From Thermoplasma acidophilum DSM 1728 (GTDB lineage Archaea; Thermoplasmatota; Thermoplasmata; Thermoplasmatales; Thermoplasmataceae): 64,000 nt of DNA. Shown here in pieces: positions 36,183 to 45,887 of this stretch. Every line of letters begins with the position of its first letter. Position 1 is the first letter of the stretch. The notes below the pieces were generated by a model. The model saw only the letters and a program-made list of their open reading frames with translations. It ran no database searches and was not told the DNA's origin. The position numbers and the translations under genes were made by a program. The stretch is taken from assembly GCF_000195915.1 (NCBI RefSeq), contig NC_002578.1:868001-932000 (forward strand). The letters run 5' to 3'.

Positions 36183-37943
36183 TCATTTGTGCGGTACTAT
36201 GGCCGGTTCTGTGAAATTAACTGCCGCTAATGCCCCATCGTAATGCTGGTTATAGACTATGATGTATACCGTCTGCGGTAAATTCGAAGTAACGGCGAGG
36301 AGAAACGTCGAACCGCCGCTAAGAACGAATGGGTAATCGCTTCCCTGAGATACAACTGCGTTCTCGACCATGACGCTGTAATTTCTGCCAAGCGTCCCGA
36401 ATGCATAGATGTTGACCATCTGCGTTGATACAGTGTTGCTGATCAATGGCATTTTGAGGGTATCGTTCACTGTAGCGTTCACATCAAGAGGGTTGCTGTG
36501 GCGAATCGTGAAATTATTTGTGAGTTCAATGAAGTAAACATGCACGCTGATCGATTCCGAGGCGGTGGATGTGAAGACTGAGACAGTATAGGTGTAAAAT
36601 CCTGGGCTTGATTCTGTGAAATTCATCGTTATGTTGAATATATCCGTACTTGAAGGCGATACGGATCTATGCAAGGAGCTGGCATGCCACTTTATGGAGG
36701 GAGTGATGGAGAAACCAGGTGTGATTTGCGATGTCCCGTGGTTCGATACATATATGGGGCAGGATATGTTGGTGGATATGTTTGCATCCATAGAATAGAC
36801 AACAAACTGGTTCTCCCCGTAGCTGATCGAGAACTGGGGCGGAATGGCATGAAAAGGTATCGGCACTAGACCGATGAGTATTACGATGCCCACCGAGACC
36901 GCTACAGCCTTGACATATGATGATGATCTTCCCACATTGTTAAGCGGTTCTGGCCCCCTGATGCCCAGTATCAGGACGAATACCAGGAGGATCAACCATG
37001 AAGGATACAGTATGGAAAGGCCTATGACCGCGACCACAGCAACGTATGACAGATACTGTGACCATCTGCCCAGCATGGCTGAGGATATAAGGCCTCCGTC
37101 AAGGAAGCCTATGGGCATTACATTGAAGGATGTGGCGATGATGCCTATCCATCCAGCGTATGCCGTCGGAAAGAGGACCCCGTCTGAAGGGACAAAGCTT
37201 CTCATCGCAGCCTGGAATATCAGTGGGCTTCCGATCTGCAGTATGGGCGATTTAACACCGGAAACTGGCGCATGCTGCATCAGCGACAGGTAGCCGCCAA
37301 CAACAACAAAAAGAAGGGACACAAGAAAACCGAAGAGGATTGAGAAGAAAGAGGATTCAACCATGGCCCTCTTGCTTGGATAGGCCACATTCGGTGCATT
37401 TATAGATCCCATGGTTCCCATGCCGATGGGATCGGGCACGAAGATTGGAAAGGAATACTCCATGCTGTTCCTCTTCATGCCCAAATATCTGCCAAACTCC
37501 CGTGCGCCAAGGATAGCAAAAACCGGTATCACAAAGTATCCGATAGTCTGAACCATGGCGATGATGGGTGCAGATGAAAAATATGCGGAAACATATGAAT
37601 AGCCAACATAGAACAACGTTATTACGGTTGCTATTGCCATCGCTATCTTCAGGATCGATCTTTTTGGTTTTTCTGGCTCCCTTATGATTATTATCTCGCT
37701 GCTTGTCCTGGTAAACGCCACATAACCCAGTTTCCTGAGATCCGAAACAAGCATAGAAAAATAGTCCTCGGGATAGTAATCGATATCCTCGACATCCACT
37801 ATGAACTCTCCTTCCTCCTCCCTTATCCTCTTGACGCCATAGTATCGGCCGACTATCTGCTGTAACTGTTCCGGTTGCATGTATGTATTTTTACCTAATC
37901 TGAATGATGTATTATTAAGGTTTGTCCCCTGCGCATCTGTCAT
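36183..37943 (-). CDS. Site-2-protease-like (M50 family) membrane protein lacking the HExxH histidines
   Basis: 586 residues. A cytosolic N-domain (1-95) is followed by membrane helices from about 97 to 380 and a long, Ser/Thr/Asn-rich, probably extracytoplasmic C-domain (about 385-586) with many N-x-S/T sequons. The core follows the EGY1-like S2P pattern (F-P-I-F-V-P-D-P-I-G-M-G-T-M-G-S…). The second motif N-x-x-P-x-x-x-L-D-G-G is intact (Asn274, Asp282), but the HExxH site reads R148-E149-F-G-R152. Two zinc ligands are thus missing and it is probably not a conventional protease. ATG 37880 (Met22) is an alternative start, with a TTAATAAT box upstream. It converges with lhr. Confidence 0.78.
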   Translation of the reverse strand: MTDAQGTNLNNTSFRLGKNTYMQPEQLQQIVGRYYGVKRIREEEGEFIVDVEDIDYYPEDYFSMLVSDLRKLGYVAFTRTSSEIIIIREPEKPKRSILKIAMAIATVITLFYVGYSYVSAYFSSAPIIAMVQTIGYFVIPVFAILGAREFGRYLGMKRNSMEYSFPIFVPDPIGMGTMGSINAPNVAYPSKRAMVESSFFSILFGFLVSLLFVVVGGYLSLMQHAPVSGVKSPILQIGSPLIFQAAMRSFVPSDGVLFPTAYAGWIGIIATSFNVMPIGFLDGGLISSAMLGRWSQYLSYVAVVAVIGLSILYPSWLILLVFVLILGIRGPEPLNNVGRSSSYVKAVAVSVGIVILIGLVPIPFHAIPPQFSISYGENQFVVYSMDANISTNISCPIYVSNHGTSQITPGFSITPSIKWHASSLHRSVSPSSTDIFNITMNFTESSPGFYTYTVSVFTSTASESISVHVYFIELTNNFTIRHSNPLDVNATVNDTLKMPLISNTVSTQMVNIYAFGTLGRNYSVMVENAVVSQGSDYPFVLSGGSTFLLAVTSNLPQTVYIIVYNQHYDGALAAVNFTEPAIVPHK

Positions 37944-38393
37944 TTTTTTAATGAGACGCGGTGTCTGACGTCAAAAAGCGATAAAATTTGCCAGCTAAAA
38001 ATATGTATGCCGGAAATTTATTGGCAAAGACGAATGAAGCTCAATATTCGATCATCTCCAGAATTCGGTGGAATGTGCTGCCAAAAGTTCAGTCCAGGAA
38101 ACTTAAATTTCAGTGGTGCTGATCCTTACCCTGGCATTTGCCTGCCTGCATAAAGAAGTACTGTTTTGAAGATCAGTAATCTTCGAAAGAGCACTCACTT
38201 CATTCAGAATAGAAATCTGAAGCATAATGGAATAAACTACAATGGACGTGAAGTTGGCTGCAAAAAAAGTGAGGTTTATTCTGAATCAGATCCTGTTAGA
38301 CTCGCAGCAATTAGCTTTCTGTTACCTTGGGGAAGCCCATCCTCTGATGGAAAGCATCGGACGATCCTGCAGAGTAAAAATGGCGCAGAAAGA
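37944..38393. other. Intergenic region between VAT and the S2P-like gene
   Basis: 450 bases downstream of VAT and upstream of the S2P-like gene. One 111-codon plus-strand frame enters the VAT 3' end and has no family resemblance, so it is not called. A hairpin, GAAGAT/ATCTTC with a five-base loop, is at 38168-38184. I see no RNA gene I can name. Confidence 0.45.
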
Positions 38394-40676
<2,283 letters not shown>

Positions 40677-40805
40677 CTAGGAGGTCTATGATTTCGTAAT
40701 GTTTGGCAGAATTTGATTACGGATCCATAACAACAATGAAGAAAACAATACAGCGATGATCACCATGGAATGAAAAATTTGATTCAAACTCGAATGAATT
40801 GGAAC

Positions 40806-40815
40806 GGTTTTTATA
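40806..40815 (+). promoter_or_regulatory. TATA box of the MDR reductase gene
   Basis: GTTTTTATAC, centred about 26 bases before ATG 40837; leaderless transcript predicted. Confidence 0.6.
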
Positions 40816-40836
40816 CGCTCTTCAGATAATGCATAC

Positions 40837-41847
40837 ATGAAGGCAGCCCTACTAGAAAAATTGAATCAGCCCTTGTCCATTGTTGATCGTGAGATTCCGG
40901 AACCTGGCGAAAACGAAGTGGTTATAAAGCAGGACTATGCCGGCCTCTGTTATCGTGATATTCTCAGCGCCACCGGCTTTTTTCCGAGGATACAGTTGCC
41001 GATAATACCTGGCCATGAGATAGGAGGCACTGTGGTGAAAACCGGCAGCGAGGTACGCAATTTCCATGTAGGCGATCATGTTGCCAGCCTCATATACATT
41101 CCGTGCGGAAAATGCGAATACTGCAGATCTGGGAATGAAAATCTTTGCCCGTATAAGAAATCGATCGGAGAGGAAGTCCAGGGCGGTTTCCGGGAATACG
41201 TCAACGTGCCGGAGATAAGCCTGATAAGCGCACCTAAGGAAGTTGACACCAGGTACCTTCCAATAGCGTCATGTGTGACGGGTATGATATATCATGCACT
41301 TTTCAAGCTGGCAAAGGTCAAGGAGGGCCAGAGGGTTCTGATAACAGGTGCAGGCGGAGGTGTTGGATCTAACGCTGTGCAGATGGCAAAGGCGTTCGGC
41401 GCAACTGTCATAGCGGAAACCACCTCAGAATCAAAGAAGGAGATGCTGGAGAAGATTGGCGCAGATTACATAGTTGACGGAAATGGAAAATTCAATGAGG
41501 ATGTGAAGAAGATCGGCGGCGCGGATATAGTCTTAGAATGCGTGGGAATACATACATTTGAGAGATCGCTGAGGAGCCTGAACAACGGCGGAAAGATGAT
41601 CGTTATAGGAAATATAAAGCCAGATCCTGTAAATCTCCCATTGGGCCTGATAATCCTGAAGGGCAATACCATAAGGGGAAGCATAAGCTCCACCAGAAAG
41701 GATGTTTCAGATGCCCTGAAGATGGTTGCAGAAAACAGGATAAAGCCCGTCATAGGATCTGAAGTGAGCATTGACAGGATAAATGAAGCCATGGAGATGA
41801 TGAAAAACAAACAGACTGAAGGGCGTGTTCTGATTAAATTTAGTTGA
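40837..41847 (+). CDS. Zinc-binding medium-chain dehydrogenase/reductase (alcohol dehydrogenase or acryloyl-CoA reductase-like)
   Basis: 336 residues. GroES-like domain with catalytic-zinc ligands in L-C-Y-R-D and G-H-E, the structural-zinc cysteines C-G-K-C-E-Y-C…N-L-C, and Rossmann motif G-A-G-G-G-V-G. The L-C-Y-R-D-I-L…F-F-P-R-I-Q-L-P-I-I-P-G-H-E pattern resembles the acryloyl-CoA reductases of Sulfolobales as much as ordinary alcohol dehydrogenases. If so it would act in propionyl-CoA metabolism, fitting the CoA-transferases earlier in the window (inference). Confidence 0.86.
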   Translation: MKAALLEKLNQPLSIVDREIPEPGENEVVIKQDYAGLCYRDILSATGFFPRIQLPIIPGHEIGGTVVKTGSEVRNFHVGDHVASLIYIPCGKCEYCRSGNENLCPYKKSIGEEVQGGFREYVNVPEISLISAPKEVDTRYLPIASCVTGMIYHALFKLAKVKEGQRVLITGAGGGVGSNAVQMAKAFGATVIAETTSESKKEMLEKIGADYIVDGNGKFNEDVKKIGGADIVLECVGIHTFERSLRSLNNGGKMIVIGNIKPDPVNLPLGLIILKGNTIRGSISSTRKDVSDALKMVAENRIKPVIGSEVSIDRINEAMEMMKNKQTEGRVLIKFS

Positions 41848-41874
41848 ACCCGAAGATATTTAGGAGGTCATTCA

Positions 41875-42273
41875 TCATTCATCTATCTTCTTTCCATGTG
41901 GGCACATCTTCGGGTTTCCAATTGATTGCGAAATCTTCTTTGCGTCGTCGTAATCGATGAGAAAGTCAAAGTTGCCTATCTTCCTGCAGGCATCATCCGC
42001 ATCTATGCCGCTCCTGCTATATAGAACCTCAAGAGTGCGATGGACCATCACAATCTTTCTGTAAGTCTCCTCTCCCTTTTCCGTCAGGGCAACCATTCCG
42101 CGATCCTTTTTAATCAGCCCCTTTTCCTGGAGCCTGTTCAGGATCTCCAATACCGACGGCGGTTTAATATTCATCGATGCTGACAGATCCTTCAATCTTA
42201 CCGGAAATGGGCCGCTGGAGGATTCTTTTATGGTTATCAGGCAATCCCTCTCCTTCTTAGTTATAGCTTCCAT
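41875..42273 (-). CDS. DtxR/MntR-family metal-dependent transcriptional regulator
   Basis: 132 residues. N-terminal winged helix (about 1-65: R-L-K-D-L-S-A-S-M-N-I-K-P-P-S-V-L-E then G-L-I-K-K-D-R-G), then the dimerisation and metal-binding region with H-R-x-L-E-V-L and a C-P-H-G motif near the C-terminus. It lacks the SH3-like third domain, as short MntR-type regulators do. Probably represses iron or manganese uptake genes when metal-loaded. A CTTTAAATAAG box (about 42307-42297) gives a leaderless start at 42273. No transporter target is adjacent. Confidence 0.84.
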   Translation of the reverse strand: MEAITKKERDCLITIKESSSGPFPVRLKDLSASMNIKPPSVLEILNRLQEKGLIKKDRGMVALTEKGEETYRKIVMVHRTLEVLYSRSGIDADDACRKIGNFDFLIDYDDAKKISQSIGNPKMCPHGKKIDE

Positions 42274-42413
42274 ATATTATTAGTATTAATCTAACTTATT
42301 TAAAGATTTTCAATTTGCGAGCTAATTCGTCTTTCATTTATCTTTTCGGTATTTGCAGCAATGACCCGAATCAAAAAATTTAAGCCATAAAGGTTTTAGA
42401 GGTAGTGATCCGT

Positions 42414-42575
42414 ATGGAAGAGCTGATATGTAATATCGAGTTTGCAAAGGAATCGGAGACAGAATATACGGCAAAACTCAGGACTGAAATGGGCGGCCTG
42501 AGGGAATACTCAGGAAGAACGTTCGAGGATGTTCTCAATCAGGTTATACTGGAGCTTGAAGAGGAATTTTCCTGA
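42414..42575 (+). CDS. Small acidic conserved-looking protein (53 residues), unknown
   Basis: ATG 42414 to TGA 42573-42575, with AGGTAGTGA upstream. Soluble and acidic, with a beta-type N-terminal half (L-I-C-N-I-E-F…E-Y-T-A-K-L-R) and an amphipathic helix at the end (F-E-D-V-L-N-Q-V-I-L-E-L-E-E-E-F). This resembles small beta-beta-alpha proteins. It is divergent from the DtxR-type regulator and followed by a hairpin at 42628-42646. The frame has normal codon use, so I think it is real; no family recognised. Confidence 0.55.
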   Translation: MEELICNIEFAKESETEYTAKLRTEMGGLREYSGRTFEDVLNQVILELEEEFS

Positions 42576-42627
42576 TTTTTCTGTATTTACCATAAAAAGA
42601 AGCATATTTTTCCAGAATCAATCTGGC

Positions 42628-42646
42628 GCGATCCTTAAAAGATCGC
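42628..42646 (+). terminator. Hairpin after the 53-residue ORF
   Basis: GCGATC-CTTAAAA-GATCGC, a perfect 6-bp stem, flanked by GGCGC and GCGCC that allow an alternative longer stem, and followed by a T-rich run (TTTC…GTTTTT). A possible terminator; archaeal terminators often need only the T-run. Confidence 0.4.
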
Positions 42647-42766
42647 CCATGCGCCGTTTCTTACGTTTTTACCTATAACTCATCGCGGACAAAAAACTCA
42701 AATATAAAAGGCATGTTCAGTGAATATCGGTTGCATATAGCGTGTCGTTATATTTTCTGATGCTAT

Positions 42767-42776
42767 CTTTTTAAAT
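42767..42776 (+). promoter_or_regulatory. TATA box of the E1-like gene
   Basis: CTTTTTAAAT about 25 bases before the ATG pair at 42796 and 42799; leaderless transcript predicted. Confidence 0.55.
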
Positions 42777-42795
42777 TTTGATGCAATAGAGATGC

Positions 42796-43581
42796 ATGAT
42801 GCCAGAAGATTACAAATATGCAAGGCAGATGGTATTGCGGCAATTTGACAAAGATGACATTGCTAAAATAAGAAGGGCAAGGATACTCGTGGTCGGCCTT
42901 GGTGGAGTGGGCAGCCTCATAGCCGATCTGCTGGTACGCAGCGGAGTAAAAAAGGTTGTACTTATAGACCGCGATTATGTATCTTCATCAAACCTCTACA
43001 GGCAGACTCTGTATTCCGAAGAGGACATTGGTGATTCCAAGGTGGAGGCTGCAAAGAGAAGGCTGCAAAAGGTGAATACAGAGGTTGAGGTTGAGGCTAT
43101 AAACGAGACGTTCGATGCAACAAATGCTGAAGCCCTTGTATCGTCAGTTGATCTGGTCATGGACGGAACGGACAATCTGACGAGCAGACTAATCATAAAT
43201 GATGCCTGCGTCAAGTTGAAGCGGCCCTGGGTTATGGCATCGGCAATCGAAACTTATGGGCAGGTAAAAGCTGTAATACCTGAAAAAACATCATGCTACA
43301 GGTGCTACTTCACCAGCGAGCCATTCGCTCAGCCGACATGTGCCGAGGTTGGCGTTTTGAATTCCCTGGTCACTGCGATATCATCTATCGCCTTCACGCT
43401 AGCCATGAAAATATTAACTGGCAAGGAAGTGGACGGATCCATATACAACCTAGATATCTGGACGATGGATCTTGACAAGATAGCAGTAGACAGAAGAGAG
43501 GATTGCCCATCGTGTGGATTGCATCAGTATGAATACCTGACTGACAGGTATAAGAATATAGGCCTCGAATTCATGCCCTGA
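42796..43581 (+). CDS. E1-like adenylyltransferase (ThiF/MoeB/UbaA family)
   Basis: 261 residues (ATG 42796 or 42799). ATP-binding V-G-L-G-G-V-G-S-L, the R-Q-x-L-Y segment with the arginine finger, D-G-T-D-N and a zinc tetrad of two CxxC pairs (Y-R-C-Y-F with its preceding Cys, and C-P-S-C-G). The candidate catalytic cysteine is in [10 protein letters not shown]. In archaea a single such E1 commonly activates ubiquitin-like SAMPs and sulfur carriers for molybdopterin, tungstopterin and tRNA thiolation. AOR in this window needs pterin cofactor, so that role fits. Confidence 0.88.
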
Positions 43582-43583
43582 AG

Positions 43584-44210
43584 ATGGCAATGCAGATAAA
43601 AGGCGTGATCTTCGACTTCGACGGTACGCTCCTGGATTCTGTTGAACTCAGGATAACCGCATGGAAGAAGGCATTTCAGAATTTCGGAGTGAATGTCCCG
43701 GAGGATCTCATCAGACCGATGATAGGTTATCCAGGGATCGATCTAGCGAAAAAGTTTGTGAAGAATCCTCTTGACGTTGAGATGCTCCAGGAGGATTACT
43801 TTCTCAAGAATATAGAATCCGCGAAATTCTTTCAGGATGTGATTCCAACTCTCGCTGAACTTAGGAAACGCGGAATTAAAACTGCAGTTGTTACCTCGAC
43901 CAGAAGGATCGTTATGCAGAAGTTCAGTCTCCAAGTTGATCATGTCGTTACGATAGATGATGTGTCAAAGGGAAAGCCTGATCCAGAACCCTATCTGAAG
44001 GCGCTGAAGATGATGGGCATACCAGCCGAAGAATGCATCGTCGTCGGAGACATAGAAAATGATCTCATACCTGCTAAGAAGCTTAGATGTATCTCAGTAC
44101 TCGTAAAGCATGGGCGTGATATCAGTTCCAACTATGCCGATTATGAGATAGAAAATATAGCGGATATACTGAACGTCATAGATCATCTAGCTGAGAAAAA
44201 TAATAGGTGA
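43584..44210 (+). CDS. HAD-superfamily phosphatase (Gph/PGMB-like)
   Basis: 208 residues, beginning two bases after the E1 stop, so cotranscribed. HAD motif [10 protein letters not shown] near the N-terminus, motif II in V-V-T-S-T, a motif III Lys in K-G-K-P-D-P-E and motif IV V-G-D-I-E-N-D. The helical cap lies between motifs I and II, which fits small-molecule phosphatases such as phosphoglycolate phosphatase or beta-phosphoglucomutase. Substrate unknown. Its last 35 bases overlap the convergent gene 44176-44829. Confidence 0.84.
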
Positions 44211-44829
44211 AATTGGATATCTTCAGATAATTAACGGTATTGCCTATGGACGCGTTCGGGTTTGCCAGAGGTATTTTGATCGTAGCTGTTGATCCGCCTG
44301 TTAGCGTGAGATTATAGGTGAAGCCGTTTATATTTATATTCATCACATTGCCAGCGGTGAACGATGTTGGTACAAACGAAATCTCAACTGCATTTCCCTG
44401 ATCCTTTTCACTCACGTTCTCAAAGAGGCTGGGTACCGTTAGCGAAACCTTCTTTTCGAATACCGCGAAGAGTATTCTCTCACTGAACCTTATGGTTACG
44501 TTGACCGGCTTCAACATCCATCCAGCAGATATCAGCGTGGTCGTATTGACTGGTATAAGTAGATCGGCCGTCGCCTCAGAGAGGGCCGGTACCACTATTT
44601 CTGAATTGTAAAGGGTTATAACAGCGCCTGTGTATGCTCTATTTTCGAAGACAGCTTCCACCTTCAGGTAATAGCTCTGACCAAGTTTTTCGAGGCTGTT
44701 TATGTTGAACGAGTTTAGGATGGCGACAGACGTCATCTGCTGTTCCTGCACAGCTATTCCCGTTGAGACAAGCATAACGGAAACAAACACGGAGAAGACG
44801 AGGAGGAGGATCGAGACCGTCTGACGCAT
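44176..44829 (-). CDS. Membrane-anchored extracytoplasmic protein, unknown
   Basis: 217 residues. A hydrophobic N-terminal segment (about 5-27, [14 protein letters not shown]) acts as signal anchor. The rest is a beta-rich, Thr/Asn/Ser-rich domain with several N-x-S/T sequons, as in archaeal surface proteins. No enzyme motif or family recognised. It overlaps the 3' end of the HAD gene by 35 bases on the opposite strand. Confidence 0.65.
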
Positions 44830-44927
44830 ACTGAAAATAGCCGAAATTAATATTTAAATTTTATCGTAATTAGAACCGAATTTTTCTTCTTTTAGCTTGC
44901 ATTGTCTGACGAAAATATGACGGCATC

Positions 44928-44939
44928 ATTAATTTTTTA
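44928..44939 (+). promoter_or_regulatory. TATA-like box of the MTH1187-family gene
   Basis: ATTAATTTTTTA about 26 bases before ATG 44962, favouring that start over upstream in-frame codons. Confidence 0.5.
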
Positions 44940-44961
44940 TCGAAACACGCAATTTCGTATT

Positions 44962-45252
44962 ATGATCTTAGCTGAAGTAACCTACGTTCCAATCGGTTCA
45001 GGCACCTCTGCATCCAGATATATAAACGCAGCATTGGAAGAATTCAAAAAATATGGTATTAAATTTTATCCGAACAGCATGGGAACTGTTCTAGAAGCTA
45101 AGACCCTTGATGAGTTATTCGAAGCTGTGAAAAGAGGCGAAAGGGCCATTCTCTCCATGGACATAAAGAGGGTTGAAACGTATATCAAAATAGATGACAG
45201 GATCGATGTTGAGAACACGGCTGAGAGAAAGATCAGGGCACTAAAGTATTGA
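44962..45252 (+). CDS. MTH1187/YkoF-like thiamine-binding protein
   Basis: 96 residues from ATG 44962; a longer frame starts at 44902 but the TATA box and homology favour 44962. Ferredoxin-like fold pattern of the MTH1187 (DUF77) family: A-E-V-T-Y-V-P-I-G…S-x-Y-I-N-A-A-L, Y-P-N-S-M-G-T-V-L-E and R-A-I-L-S-M-D-I-K-R. Family members form tetramers and bind thiamine or related ligands. The exact role is unknown. Confidence 0.84.
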   Translation: MILAEVTYVPIGSGTSASRYINAALEEFKKYGIKFYPNSMGTVLEAKTLDELFEAVKRGERAILSMDIKRVETYIKIDDRIDVENTAERKIRALKY

Positions 45253-45366
45253 TGATCGGAGGCTAACGTCTCTCATGGCGTTTTTAGAATAATCGATGAA
45301 CATCGAATCGCTGGCAATGCATACTCGCACGGAAAGAACTTAAATAATTGTAAAAATTCAGGCTCC

Positions 45367-45792
45367 ATGGATCTCAAAGAATTTGCAAGAAGCCAGATGC
45401 AGGCAGCATGCCAGTACCTGAAGGAGAAAAACCCGAAATACGATTGGGTAGGTTTTTACGTCCTGGAACATGGAAAGCTGAAGCTGGAGGCATTCGTCGG
45501 CGAGAAAACTGATCACGTTGAGATCAATCTTGGTGATGGTCTATGCAGCCTCGCCGTCCTCAAGAATGATATAGTGAACGAGTACGATGTCAAGAGCAAT
45601 CCAAAGTATCTGGCGTGCTTTCCGTCAACCCAGTCTGAGATAGTTGTACCTGTCAGGTATCAAGGAGAACCCATAGGCGAAATAGACATAGATTCCGATA
45701 AGAAAGCCGCATTCAGCAAGGAAGACGAGGCCATGCTGTCAAGTATAGCCGATCTAATGGCACCACTCGTACATGAATTCTTTGTGAAATGA
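45367..45792 (+). CDS. GAF-domain protein, free methionine-(R)-sulfoxide reductase-like
   Basis: 141 residues, a single GAF domain with W-V-G-F-Y-V-L, G-D-G-L-C and A-C-F-P-S-T-Q-S-E-I-V-V-P-V. Cys60 and Cys84 are spaced 24 residues apart, like Cys94 and catalytic Cys118 of E. coli fRMsr. The third family cysteine (E. coli Cys84) corresponds to His50 here. It may still reduce free methionine-R-sulfoxide using two cysteines, or be a ligand-binding relative. A CTTAAATAAT box lies about 20 bases upstream. Confidence 0.8.
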   Translation: MDLKEFARSQMQAACQYLKEKNPKYDWVGFYVLEHGKLKLEAFVGEKTDHVEINLGDGLCSLAVLKNDIVNEYDVKSNPKYLACFPSTQSEIVVPVRYQGEPIGEIDIDSDKKAAFSKEDEAMLSSIADLMAPLVHEFFVK

Positions 45793-45887
45793 GTGCCGTC
45801 TATTGAAAATAGCCTTTTAACTAACATTAAAGAAGAGCCCAGTAAGCTTTCACAAAATTAGAAATAGTCTTTTAAAATCATACTCCA

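Noticed and set aside
38100-38393. Possible RNase P RNA (ACAGAAA on the minus strand near 38320)
   Set aside because: The partner conserved region (GAGGAAAGTCC-like) is absent and the stretch is too short.
45245-45320. C/D box guide RNA (TGATGA near 45251)
   Set aside because: No matching D box (CTGA) at suitable distance and no flanking stem.
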